A DNA stretch of 64,000 nt from positions 558,001 to 622,000 of the forward strand of contig NZ_JAIZEO010000002.1 of assembly GCF_024189315.1 (NCBI RefSeq), written 5' to 3'. Position numbers and translations under genes: made by a program. The number at the start of each line of letters is the position of its first letter. The first letter of the stretch is position 1. This stretch comes from Halobacillus sp. A5. GTDB lineage: Bacteria; Bacillota; Bacilli; Bacillales; Halobacillaceae. This document shows positions 33,932 to 42,234 of the stretch, one piece after another. The notes under the pieces were generated by a model. It did not search any database. It worked only from the letters and a program-made list of their open reading frames with translations, and was not told the origin of the DNA.

Positions 33932-35116
33932 TGCGGGCTGCCAGGGTTCGGTCTGCTTGCGATAGTCCTTCCACGTTAGGAAAATAACGATGAGAAACAT
34001 AAAGCTGGAAAGTTTGAATAAGTCAGCTGTTTCCACAAAGGAATAAACCAATCCTAAGACTAATGCACTTAATCCGATACCTAAATCAATGGATGAATAA
34101 AACATGCCATTAGCAATTCCGCTGCGGTCTACAGTAGTCTTAGAAATGACCCAGGCCTGGAAAGCCGGCATCATTGATCCGTAGCCTGCACCGAACAGAG
34201 CACCTGAAATCATCAAATCTACGTTAGAATCTGCCCAGGCCAGCAGCCACATCGCGATGAAGGACAGTGCGGAACATATCATAATCAGTTTCCACGGTCC
34301 GTGTTTATCAAAATATTTACCTGTAATCGGACGAGAGACAGTGGCTAACAGGGCATTGAAGAAATAAAACAGAAACACACCATCAAGACCTTGCTCTACA
34401 CCAAAAATAACGATATAAGTCACAATTGATCCGTACCCAAACGTAGTTAAAAACGTCACCAGGGCAGGATAAGCACTTTTCTTTTCTATTAGTGAACCAA
34501 AGAAAGAGAATCGGGGCTTAATTTTTCTATTCTCATAGACACTTTCGGGAGTGGTAAAGCTAGTTAAAGTAAATAAGACAATGGCGATCATGCCTAAGCC
34601 GGCTGAAATCCATATAAGCAAATCGAAGGTATAGTTTTGAAAAAGGTAAATACCGAAACTAGGAGCCATAATCATTCCAATCGTAATGGAAAGACCAAAG
34701 TATCCCATTCCTTCCCCGACCCTTCTGCGAGGAACGAGATCCACGGCGGCAGTTCCGTTAGCTGTGGTTGACCAGCCCCAGGCAATCCCATGGGCGAATC
34801 GAATGATCAGGACTAAGACAATCACTTGGGTAATGGGGTAAAGCAGAGTAATTGCCAACAGAGAAACGGCACCTATAAGGACAAGGGTTTTTCGTGCAGA
34901 GGTCGTTAATAAATGACCTATAAACGGACGGATGAGAATGGCGGCAATAGAGAACATCGTAGTCACCAATCCAATTTGCAGCTCACTGCCTCCTATAGAC
35001 TCAATGTAAGGCGGAAGGTTAGGCAGCAGCATTTGAAAGCTCATGAAGGTAAATAAATTAGCTAATACAAGAAAAATGAATGGCCATGTCCATAATTGAT
35101 TTGAATCTGAACTCAT
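33929..35116 (-). CDS. MFS transporter
   Basis: Twelve-helix major facilitator protein of the drug/sugar efflux type. The motif A-like loop RPFIGHLLTTSARKTLVLIG after helix 2 and its counterpart RPITGKYFDKHGPWKLIMI in the second half are clear. 395 residues from ATG 35116 (GAGAGG 8 bases upstream); the frame is open 14 codons further but without a ribosome site. Substrate unknown. Its 3' end lies inside the inverted repeat of the IS1182 relic. Confidence 0.88.
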   Translation of the reverse strand: MSSDSNQLWTWPFIFLVLANLFTFMSFQMLLPNLPPYIESIGGSELQIGLVTTMFSIAAILIRPFIGHLLTTSARKTLVLIGAVSLLAITLLYPITQVIVLVLIIRFAHGIAWGWSTTANGTAAVDLVPRRRVGEGMGYFGLSITIGMIMAPSFGIYLFQNYTFDLLIWISAGLGMIAIVLFTLTSFTTPESVYENRKIKPRFSFFGSLIEKKSAYPALVTFLTTFGYGSIVTYIVIFGVEQGLDGVFLFYFFNALLATVSRPITGKYFDKHGPWKLIMICSALSFIAMWLLAWADSNVDLMISGALFGAGYGSMMPAFQAWVISKTTVDRSGIANGMFYSSIDLGIGLSALVLGLVYSFVETADLFKLSSFMFLIVIFLTWKDYRKQTEPWQPA

Positions 35117-35143
35117 AGGGTGTACCTCTCTTTCTAGAGCAAA

Positions 35144-35174
35144 GGGTACCAGGCGCAAAAGTGACCTGGTACCC
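35144..35174. repeat. GGTACC-type hairpin
   Basis: Perfect 10-bp arms GGGTACCAGG and CCTGGTACCC around 11 bases. Related to the heads of the repeats at 3788-3887. It lies between the AI-2E-type gene and the MFS gene, upstream of the MFS start. Confidence 0.7.
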
Positions 35175-35219
35175 GTATCTTGTGTTAGTCGTTATACCAC
35201 TACAAATAACAGAACTAAT

Positions 35220-36290
35220 TTAATCATGTACGGCTCTGTGTTCGAGCCATTCGTGATATAAGTGGCTGATGATCGTTTTAATAACCGCATAGGCTGGTAT
35301 TGCGAAAAGCAGTCCCAGGAAGCCCGCAAGACTTCCCGCCGCTAAAATCACTGTAATTATAGTAAGGGGGTGAATGTTTAAAGCCTTACCCATCACATTC
35401 GGTGATACAAGGTTTCCTTCCAGCTGCTGGGCAATGATCATGATAATGGTTACGTACAAGGCCATAATCGGTTCCTGGAACAGAGCAACTAAAATGGCTG
35501 GAACTACGGCTAAGAACGGTCCGACAAAAGGAATCACGTTCATAAGCATAGCGAACAGTGCGAGCGTCAGAGAATAATGTAAGCCGATGATTAAATAACC
35601 TACCAGCAGGATAAGTCCGACAAATACACTGACTGTCAGCTGACCGATAATAAATGAATTGAGCGTGTGGTCGAGAGATTTTGTCAGTCTCTTAAAGCTG
35701 GAAGCTACTTTTTTGTTCATAAATTGTGTTAAAAAAGGAACAAGCTTATCTCCGTCCTTTAACATAAAGAACAAGAAAAACGGGATCAGCACTAAGGCAA
35801 AGACAAATCCGACAAATTGACTAATCACGTCAATGATCACCCCGGGCGCAGCATCTAAAGAGCTTTGCAGCGTGTCGACTACGCCGTTGAGAGAATCGGT
35901 GAATTGATCCGGAATAATATCCTGGTTCTGCTGCCAGTACGTAATCGTTTCAGCAATCATATCACTCATCCTCGGAATATTATCAACCAGCCGGGTGAAT
36001 TGCTGCTGTGCAATCGGAGCAATAAACTGAACGATGATAAACCCTAACAGGATAAACAAAAGAAATACAATGATAATCGCCAGTATCCGGGGGACTTTAT
36101 AATATTCAAGAAACTGCATTACAGGCCGTGAGATATAAAATAAAATTGCTCCCCCAATTAAAGGGAATGCAATGGCCCCTGCGTATGTAAGAAAAGGGTC
36201 AAAAAAGAACTGAATTTCATGTAATAGAAATATTAATAATGAGAGAAGAATCCCTGTGATCAATATTTGAAACCAACGTTTATGTACCAT
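35220..36290 (-). CDS. AI-2E family transporter (PerM/YdbI type)
   Basis: Integral membrane protein with about 8 hydrophobic helices (clear at 9-30, 36-55, 66-90, 150-172, 208-232, 237-262, 265-290, 306-335) and the family stretch PFVGPFLAVVPAILVALFQ. 356 residues. AAAGGTG precedes the ATG. The family name comes from TqsA, but members also act as Na+/H+ antiporters in halophilic bacilli; the actual substrate is open. Confidence 0.85.
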   Translation of the reverse strand: MVHKRWFQILITGILLSLLIFLLHEIQFFFDPFLTYAGAIAFPLIGGAILFYISRPVMQFLEYYKVPRILAIIIVFLLFILLGFIIVQFIAPIAQQQFTRLVDNIPRMSDMIAETITYWQQNQDIIPDQFTDSLNGVVDTLQSSLDAAPGVIIDVISQFVGFVFALVLIPFFLFFMLKDGDKLVPFLTQFMNKKVASSFKRLTKSLDHTLNSFIIGQLTVSVFVGLILLVGYLIIGLHYSLTLALFAMLMNVIPFVGPFLAVVPAILVALFQEPIMALYVTIIMIIAQQLEGNLVSPNVMGKALNIHPLTIITVILAAGSLAGFLGLLFAIPAYAVIKTIISHLYHEWLEHRAVHD

Positions 36291-36471
36291 AGAATCACAC
36301 CTTTATTCAAATAGATTGTAAACAGCCATTTCCCTAAACTGAACGTAATTAAGCACCTTTATTCATTCTTAATTTCAGTATACTACAAGAAAACGATGTG
36401 TGGGTCGGAGGAGCAGGATTCGAGTAAAATTTTAGTAATTGACGTTATAATGTAGAAAGGGAGGAATCATT

Positions 36472-37672
36472 ATGGAACAAGAGATTCTGAAAAGATTTAC
36501 AAGCTATGACAGAATAGATACTCAATGGGTGGCTGGCCCGTCAGCTTGTAAAAGAGTTAAAAGAAATAGGAATGAAGGATGTATCAATTGATGAGCATTG
36601 TTACGTGATGGCTACACTTCCATCCAACACAGACAGAGAAGTTCCAGTCATGGGATTGTTAGCACACATCGACACCTCTGCCGATTTCATCGGAAACGGG
36701 GTCACCCCGCTTATACATAAGAATTATGATGGGGAAGACCTCCGGTTAAACGATCACGTGGTGCTGTCTCCGCGTGACTTTAAAGAGCTCCTGGCTTACA
36801 AAGGGCATACATTGATTACAACTGATGGGACTACACTTCTTGGGGCAGATAATAAAGCAGGCATCACAGAAATTATGACAGCTGTGAACTATTTGATTCA
36901 ACATACTGAAATCAAGCATGGAGCTATTGGGGTTGCCTTTACTCCAGATGAGGAAATTGGACGAGGGCCCCATAAGTTTGATGTCGAACGGTTTGGTGCT
37001 GATTTCGCTTATACTGTGGACGGTGGTCCGTTAGGTGAACTGCAATATGAAAGCTTTAACGCAGCCGGTGCTGAGATTACCTTTCGGGGAAATAGTGTTC
37101 ACCCGGGTACTGCCAAAGGAAAAATGATTCATGCCTCCAAGATAGCTGTGGAGTTTATGGAACAGCTGCCTGCTCAGGAAGCACCGGAATTTACTGAGGA
37201 GTATGAGGGTTTCTTTCATTTGCTGACCTTTAAAGGAGATGTAGAGAAAGCGAAACTGCTTTACTTAATTAGAGACCATGATAATGAAAAGTTTGAAGAG
37301 AGGAAAGCACGCTTTCGAAAAATTATAAAACAACTGCAGGAGCGCTATGGTTCACAGCAAATCGAATTACAATTAGAAGATCAGTATTATAATATGCGTG
37401 ACAAAATTGAACCTGTTAAAGAAATTGTAGATACAGCATATCAAGCTATGGAAAACTTAAATATTAAGCCTATTGTTCAACCCATCCGTGGAGGTACAGA
37501 CGGGGCACAGCTTTCGTACAAAGGGCTGCCGACACCCAACTTGTTTACAGGTGGAGAAAATTTTCACGGAAAATATGAATACATTTCGCTGAACAATATG
37601 GTAAAGGCCGTGCAGGTTATTGTAGAAATAGCCCGTCTGCATGTAGAAAAAAATCATAACCTCGATGCATAG
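36472..37672 (+). pseudogene. pepT: Peptidase T, disrupted by a deletion and frameshift
   Basis: M20-family tripeptidase gene. The intact start (ATG 36472 behind AAGGGAGG) encodes [18 protein letters not shown]. The frame then changes at about 36525: the homologous continuation [19 protein letters not shown] is read one base over. About a dozen residues normally found between DTQ and the Gly-Gln-Trp segment are missing, so a deletion not divisible by three removed them. The rest is intact to 37672, including metal-site motifs [26 protein letters not shown] and VDGGPLGE. A start at the internal ATG 36572 has no spaced ribosome site. TATAAT stands 21 bases before the start. Loss of function is likely, unless the lesion is a sequencing error. 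Confidence 0.8.
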
Positions 37673-37722
37673 ATCAAGAAGGGGAACCAAATAATGAGGA
37701 ATGGGAAGGGTACAAATATTAA

Positions 37723-37750
37723 TTGACAAATCACGATCCCATGCTATGAT
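37723..37750 (+). promoter_or_regulatory. Promoter of the terC-family gene
   Basis: TTGACA, 16-base spacer, TATGAT; the transcription start would be near 37757, just before the riboswitch. Confidence 0.7.
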
Positions 37751-37771
37751 GAAAGAAGAATATAGCAATTC

Positions 37772-37888
37772 CTAAAGGGGAGTAGCTGGACAATAAAGTC
37801 GTCATTACGGGAGGGATCCCCGGCTTTATTGGCAACGGACGTTGTTAGCGAGACCTTTACCCGCACAAGGGTAAAGGTCTGTTTTTTT
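37772..37888 (+). promoter_or_regulatory. yybP-ykoY manganese riboswitch with terminator
   Basis: The hallmark CTAAAGGGGAGTAGCT at 37772-37787 is followed by ACGGGAGGGATCCCCGG, GGCAACGGACGTTGTTAGCGAG and the expression platform: GAGACCTTTACCC pairing with GGGTAAAGGTCT, then GTTTTTTT. Members of this class bind Mn2+ and permit readthrough when manganese is high. It lies in the 5' leader of a TerC gene, its most common partner. Confidence 0.88.
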
Positions 37889-37944
37889 ATGATCTTTGCT
37901 TCTGGGCAGGGATCATTTTTTATGTAAAAAGGAGAGTATCTCAT

Positions 37945-38721
37945 ATGGATGCGCAATTATTAATTGAGTACGGATGGGTATTAATCGTACTTGTTGGTTT
38001 AGAAGGAATTCTCGCGGCTGATAATGCACTGGTTTTAGCTATTATGGTGAAGCATCTGCCGGAAGAACAGCGTAAAAAGGCCTTATTTTATGGATTATTA
38101 GGTGCATTTGTACTTAGGTTCGCTTCTCTATTCGTTATTTCATTTCTTGTGGATGTCTGGCAGGTACAGGCAATTGGAGCAGCTTACTTACTCTTTATTT
38201 CAGGTAAACATCTGTACGATAAATGGCGGACGAAGAACATAGTGGAAAATCAACCCGCCGAACATATAGAAGAGAAGGAAAAAGGCTCTGGATTCTGGAT
38301 GACCGTGGTAAAAGTAGAGCTGGCGGATTTAGCATTTGCTGTGGATTCCATTCTTGCTGCCGTCGCCCTTGCTGTAGCTTTGCCGGCAACCCCGCTGCCG
38401 CCTGTAGGAAGTCTTGATGGCGGACAGTTTGCTGTTATTCTAACCGGAGGAATGATTGGGATTATCATTATGCGTTTTGCAGCGAATGTCTTTGTTAATC
38501 TGCTGCACTCTCGTCCCGGACTTGAGATCGCCGCCTTCGTTATCGTTGGCTGGGTAGGTATAAAGCTGGTAGTATCGACATTGGCTCATCCGAATATTCA
38601 AGTTCTAGATGAACACTTTGCGCATTCTACCCTGTGGAAGGTTTCCTTTTACACAATCTTAGTAGGAATTGCGGTTGCCGGATGGTTCTTATCAGGTAAA
38701 AAGAATACAGAGCAAGCGTAA
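37945..38721 (+). CDS. ykoY: TerC family membrane protein (YkoY/MeeY type)
   Basis: Integral membrane protein with 7-8 helices; two acidic motifs (GLEGILAADNALVLA near residue 18 and LADLAFAVDSILAAVAL near 126) are the metal-related signatures of TerC. 258 residues. AAAGGAGAG precedes the ATG. B. subtilis relatives export Mn2+ and help load metalloenzymes outside the membrane. The Mn2+ riboswitch upstream strongly supports a manganese role. Confidence 0.92.
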   Translation: MDAQLLIEYGWVLIVLVGLEGILAADNALVLAIMVKHLPEEQRKKALFYGLLGAFVLRFASLFVISFLVDVWQVQAIGAAYLLFISGKHLYDKWRTKNIVENQPAEHIEEKEKGSGFWMTVVKVELADLAFAVDSILAAVALAVALPATPLPPVGSLDGGQFAVILTGGMIGIIIMRFAANVFVNLLHSRPGLEIAAFVIVGWVGIKLVVSTLAHPNIQVLDEHFAHSTLWKVSFYTILVGIAVAGWFLSGKKNTEQA

Positions 38722-38724
38722 ATG

Positions 38725-38751
38725 ACTGCAGGAGATCCTCCTGCAGTTTTC
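38725..38751 (+). terminator. Terminator of the terC-family gene
   Basis: ACTGCAGGA pairs with TCCTGCAGT around five bases; followed by TTT. Confidence 0.75.
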
Positions 38752-38796
38752 CATTGACGTTTTTTGTTATAGTAAAAGAATCAGGAGGGGTTCACA

Positions 38797-38991
38797 ATGG
38801 GAAAGGCAGCTAATAATCGGGCTGATCAATTCACGTATGTTAAAAATCGGATCCGCATGCTTCATCAAGTTGTGTCTTCCATGGACGAGCAGGAAGTAAC
38901 GGATGAAGATTATGAACGTGTCCTTGAAATGATTGAGCAATTGCAGCTTAAAATGAAAAGATTTAAAAAGGACTGGAAAGAAGAGCGGTAG
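38797..38991 (+). CDS. SE1561 family protein
   Basis: Sixty-four-residue helical, charged protein (MGKAANNRADQFTYVKNRI..., ending FKKDWKEER), matching the SE1561 family of Bacillota with no known function. AGGAGGGG stands before the ATG. No membrane segment or Cys pair. It sits between the TerC gene and the OsmC gene with its own ribosome site. Confidence 0.8.
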   Translation: MGKAANNRADQFTYVKNRIRMLHQVVSSMDEQEVTDEDYERVLEMIEQLQLKMKRFKKDWKEER

Positions 38992-39053
38992 TTCACAATG
39001 TTGTCTCATCGCAGGAATATAGATTAAAATGGGAGCCAAAGGAGTGAGTAACC

Positions 39054-39500
39054 ATGGCACTGCATCATTTTCATTTAAAAGCAGACTGGCCCGGCGGCCG
39101 GAATGAAGTGGGCCGCATTGAAGCCGGGCAGTTAAAGACAAAGATATCGATTCCGAAAGAAATGGACGGGCCCAATATAGGAACAAATCCGGATGAGCTG
39201 CTGCTAGGAGCTGCAGCCACCTGCTATATTATCAGTTTAGCAGCTATGATCGAGCGTGCCCGACTTCCTTTAGCTCATATGGAGATGGACTCTGAAGGGA
39301 TTGTTGATGTAACCGACGGCATTTTCACATATAAGAAAATTATTCATAAGCCTAAGGTTTACCTCACGAATAAGGCAGAGAATAAACAGCTGAAGCGACT
39401 TGACAAACTGGTGAAACAAGCGGAAAGCAGCTGTATGATTTCAAAAGCGATTGCAGGGAATGTGGAGCTTGAACTGCAGGCGGAAACAGTGATTCAATGA
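39054..39500 (+). CDS. OsmC/Ohr-like peroxiredoxin (SACOL1771 family)
   Basis: Thiol-dependent peroxidase fold. Two conserved cysteines lie in GAAATCYIISLAA (near residue 60) and SSCMISKAIAG (near residue 126), the redox pair of OsmC proteins. 148 residues, matching the SACOL1771 subgroup. AAAGGAGTG precedes ATG 39054. Likely removes organic hydroperoxides; the substrate is inferred from family. Confidence 0.87.
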   Translation: MALHHFHLKADWPGGRNEVGRIEAGQLKTKISIPKEMDGPNIGTNPDELLLGAAATCYIISLAAMIERARLPLAHMEMDSEGIVDVTDGIFTYKKIIHKPKVYLTNKAENKQLKRLDKLVKQAESSCMISKAIAGNVELELQAETVIQ

Positions 39501-39532
39501 TAAGAAGTCGGGACAAAACTGAATAAAACATA

Positions 39533-39572
39533 AAATAATCCGAATGATTTTGTAGAAATCAGTTCGGATTAT
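39533..39572 (+). terminator. Terminator after the OsmC gene
   Basis: AATAATCCGA pairs with TCGGATTATT around about 20 bases, followed by TATG; moderate T-richness. Confidence 0.65.
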
Positions 39573-39745
39573 TTATGTTAAAGAGCATTCACACTGTCGC
39601 TCCGTCAAAATGCTTTGCTTTCCGTGGGCACGGCTTCAGATTCCTCAGAAAGCATAGAGCGTTTCTTCGGCTCGTGCTGTTCCCACAGGAGTCTTCGCAT
39701 TGTGACTACGCTAATCATCTGCGTTATACAGATGTTCGTTTTTTG
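39573..39745. repeat. Dispersed repeat abutting a terminator
   Basis: Non-coding, with GCTTTGCTTTCCGTGGGCAC, GCTTCAGATTCCTCAG and TTCCCACAGGAGTCTTCGCA, the CTTTCCG.GGGC...CC.CAGGAGTC pattern also seen in the relic at 33245-33345. It follows the OsmC terminator directly and ends near the alpha-glucosidase stop codon. Confidence 0.55.
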
Positions 39746-39767
39746 ACACCACTGCTTTACTTATGTC

Positions 39768-41420
39768 TTAAAACAGGTAAACTCGGGCTTCAAAAGGAGC
39801 AAGCTGAAGCTTTTCGGTATCCTTTTCAGGAGCCTTTCCATTTGAGAGGAGCAGTTGATCTGTATGCAGCGTGTACTCACTCTCAAACTCTGTTTCTTCT
39901 GAAGTCAGGTTTGTGATAATAAGAGCGGTTTGCTCACCATACGTCCGTGTATATGCATAAATTTGAGGGTCTTCCGGAAGAAGCAGCTCATACGTACCAT
40001 ACGTAAATAATTCATATTTCTTTTTAAGACTAATTAATTTTTTATAAAAAGATAGAATAGAACCTTCTTCTTTAAGCTGGCGGGCCACATTAATCTCTTG
40101 ATAATTCGGATTCACCTTCAGCCAGGGCTTTCCAGTTGTAAAGCCGGCCTGCTCTCCATCACTCCACTGCATCGGGGTCCGGCTGTGGTCGCGTGACGTG
40201 CTTCCTAACACGTTCATGATCTCTTTATGAGACCAGCCAGCATCTTTTTTAGCAGCATAGAAGTTCTTCGCCTGGACATCGTCGTACTCCTCAATGGAAG
40301 TGAATTCAATATTGGTCATCCCGATTTCCTGCCCTTGATAAATAAAAGGGGTTCCCTGCATGAGGAAGTACATCGCAGCCATGGCTGTAGCACTCTCATA
40401 CCAATATTCTTCATCGTCCCCCCAGGTGGAGACTATCCGGGCTTTGTCATGGTTCTCGAGAAACAAGGCATTCCATCCATCACCTTCAAGCGTCTTCTGC
40501 CAGCGGGTAAGGGTAGTTTTTAAAGCGGGAACATCGAGCGGCTGGTCCGCCTCCTGATCCCATAAATCTAAATGTTCAAATTGAAAAATCATATCCATTT
40601 TGCCATTTTTACCGACCCATTGATCAGCCTGTTCTGCACTTACGCCATTCGCTTCTCCAACGGTTAACGCATTATAATTCGAATACGTATGGTCTTTAAA
40701 TTCCTGTAAAAAATCGTGAATCCCTTCCTGATTCATATGCATATCGAAGGAGGGTACGAAGGGACTGCCTTCTGGATTCGGCAGATCCGGGAAATTCTCC
40801 CGTTTTTTAATGTGACTGATGGCATCGATCCGAAAACCGTCAATTCCTTTCTCAAGCCACCAGTTGACAGTATCATATAAAGCTTCGCGTACTTCTTTGT
40901 TTTCCCAGTTCAAGTCCGGCTGCTTTCTGGAAAAAATGTGCATATAGTACTGACCGGTTTTCTTGTCATATTCCCACGCTGATCCTTCAAAAATGCTCTC
41001 CCAGTTATTCGGTTCCCCGCCATCTTTAGGATCACGCCAAATATACCAGTCGCGCTTCGGGTTATCTTTCGAGGAGCGGGACTCAATGAACCATGGATGT
41101 TCATCGCTTGTATGATTTAGAACAAGATCGATAATCAGCTTCATTTCGCGCTTATGCACTTCATTTAGAAGCTGATCAAAATCTTCGATCGTACCAAACT
41201 CCTCGAGAATATCCTGATAATCAGAAATGTCATAGCCATTGTCATCCTTTGGTGATTTATACATCGGGCAGATCCAGATGAAATCGACGCCCAAATCTTT
41301 TAAGTAATCGAGACGCTGGATCATCCCTTGAATATCACCAATGCCATCACCGTTTGAATCCTGAAAGCTTTGCGGGTAGACTTGATATCCGACCGCTTCT
41401 TTCCACCAAACTTTTTCCAC
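39768..41420 (-). CDS. Alpha-glucosidase (GH13, oligo-1,6-glucosidase type)
   Basis: Cytoplasmic TIM-barrel hydrolase. GH13 motifs in order: DLVLNHTSDEHPWF (region I), GFRIDAISH (region II, nucleophile Asp), VGEANGV (region III, acid Glu) and FLENHDKARI (region IV, Asp). N-terminus WWKEAVGYQVYPQSFQDSNGDG is that of the MalL/TreA/oligo-1,6-glucosidase group. 550 residues from GTG 41420 (GAGG about 8 bases upstream); a much longer open frame has no better start. Last gene of the PTS operon. Hydrolysis of maltose, isomaltose or a phosphorylated alpha-glucoside is possible. Confidence 0.9.
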   Translation of the reverse strand: MEKVWWKEAVGYQVYPQSFQDSNGDGIGDIQGMIQRLDYLKDLGVDFIWICPMYKSPKDDNGYDISDYQDILEEFGTIEDFDQLLNEVHKREMKLIIDLVLNHTSDEHPWFIESRSSKDNPKRDWYIWRDPKDGGEPNNWESIFEGSAWEYDKKTGQYYMHIFSRKQPDLNWENKEVREALYDTVNWWLEKGIDGFRIDAISHIKKRENFPDLPNPEGSPFVPSFDMHMNQEGIHDFLQEFKDHTYSNYNALTVGEANGVSAEQADQWVGKNGKMDMIFQFEHLDLWDQEADQPLDVPALKTTLTRWQKTLEGDGWNALFLENHDKARIVSTWGDDEEYWYESATAMAAMYFLMQGTPFIYQGQEIGMTNIEFTSIEEYDDVQAKNFYAAKKDAGWSHKEIMNVLGSTSRDHSRTPMQWSDGEQAGFTTGKPWLKVNPNYQEINVARQLKEEGSILSFYKKLISLKKKYELFTYGTYELLLPEDPQIYAYTRTYGEQTALIITNLTSEETEFESEYTLHTDQLLLSNGKAPEKDTEKLQLAPFEARVYLF

Positions 41421-41442
41421 TGTCAAAACCTCACTTTTATTG

Positions 41443-42231
41443 TTACTTTCGTTTATATTCGATTTCGAGACCATAGTGATCAGATATGACAGGCTCATTC
41501 TCCCCGTCAAAAATGACGGAAGAGTGAAGAATGAGGACCTCGTCGTTTGTGAAGATATGGTCAATTTTTAAAGCTTCGTCATTGTTCTCCCAACCTGCAA
41601 TCTTTCCTTTAATGGTACGGTTTCCCCGGCGGGTACGCGCGTGTTTATGAGTGTCAACGAATCCTTTTTGAAGAAGGTAATCATACCCTTCGCCAGTAAG
41701 GCTGTCAGCCGCGTTAAAATCTCCTAATAAGAAACAGGGGTTGTCCAGTCGGTTCGTTAAACGGTCAATTTGCCCGCTGTATGGTTCGTCCTCGTCCCCC
41801 CACCAGCCTAAATGGCAGGAATAGAGGGAAAGAGGGGAGCCGTTTACTTGAATTCTGGCTCCTACGATTTTTCTTGATTTCCAATAATCTATGGATTCTG
41901 AAGAAGTAATGTAAAATTTATCGATCTTTTCAACAGGATGGCGTGTTAATAAGGCAATACCCTCTTCGTACACTTTGTAACCTATATGAGAAATATCCCA
42001 GTGAAGTTTGTAATCTGTACTGCCCAGCTCCTTCAGCTCCTGAAGTAAAATAAATCCATAGTTATCTCTACGAATGGAATCATAAGCAAAAGGACTGTCC
42101 ATATGCTGGCTCACCTCCTGCAGGGCAGCTGCGTCATATCGTTTTTCGTGAATGACTTCAGCCAGTTTCCTGATTTTCTCCCGTTGATGGTCTTCCTGCC
42201 AGGCATGAACGTTGATTGTTATCAGTTTCAT
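41443..42231 (-). CDS. Endonuclease/exonuclease/phosphatase family protein
   Basis: EEP-fold hydrolase. Motifs: TINVHAWQED at the start, AALQEVSQH (metal-binding Glu), YSCHLGWWGDE, LLGDFNAAD (Asp/Asn) and PVISDHYGLE (SDH near the C-terminus). 262 residues, no signal peptide. It starts 3 bases after the PTS gene and precedes the glucosidase by 22 bases, so it is in the middle of a sugar operon. A sugar-phosphate phosphatase or phosphodiesterase is more plausible here than a nuclease, but this is inference. Confidence 0.83.
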   Translation of the reverse strand: MKLITINVHAWQEDHQREKIRKLAEVIHEKRYDAAALQEVSQHMDSPFAYDSIRRDNYGFILLQELKELGSTDYKLHWDISHIGYKVYEEGIALLTRHPVEKIDKFYITSSESIDYWKSRKIVGARIQVNGSPLSLYSCHLGWWGDEDEPYSGQIDRLTNRLDNPCFLLGDFNAADSLTGEGYDYLLQKGFVDTHKHARTRRGNRTIKGKIAGWENNDEALKIDHIFTNDEVLILHSSVIFDGENEPVISDHYGLEIEYKRK

Positions 42232-42234
42232 AAA

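Larger units (their letters stand above)
33148..33933. mobile_element. Inverted-repeat-bounded relic of an IS1182-family element
   Basis: The first 20 bases (33148-33167) recur exactly, inverted, at 33914-33933. Weaker similarity continues about 30 bp inward through a second hairpin arm to GAGAAACCC on both sides. Inside are a C-terminal transposase fragment (minus strand, 33182-33559) and two opposed copies of the CTTTCCGCGGACG / TCCTGCGG terminal-type repeat (about 33245-33350 and 33745-33845). The element fills the whole space between the convergent dctP and MFS genes. The N-terminal two thirds or more of the transposase are missing. Confidence 0.65.

Noticed and set aside
39575-39916. Plus-strand frame of 113 codons
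   Set aside because: Starts in the dispersed repeat and runs antisense into the alpha-glucosidase gene.
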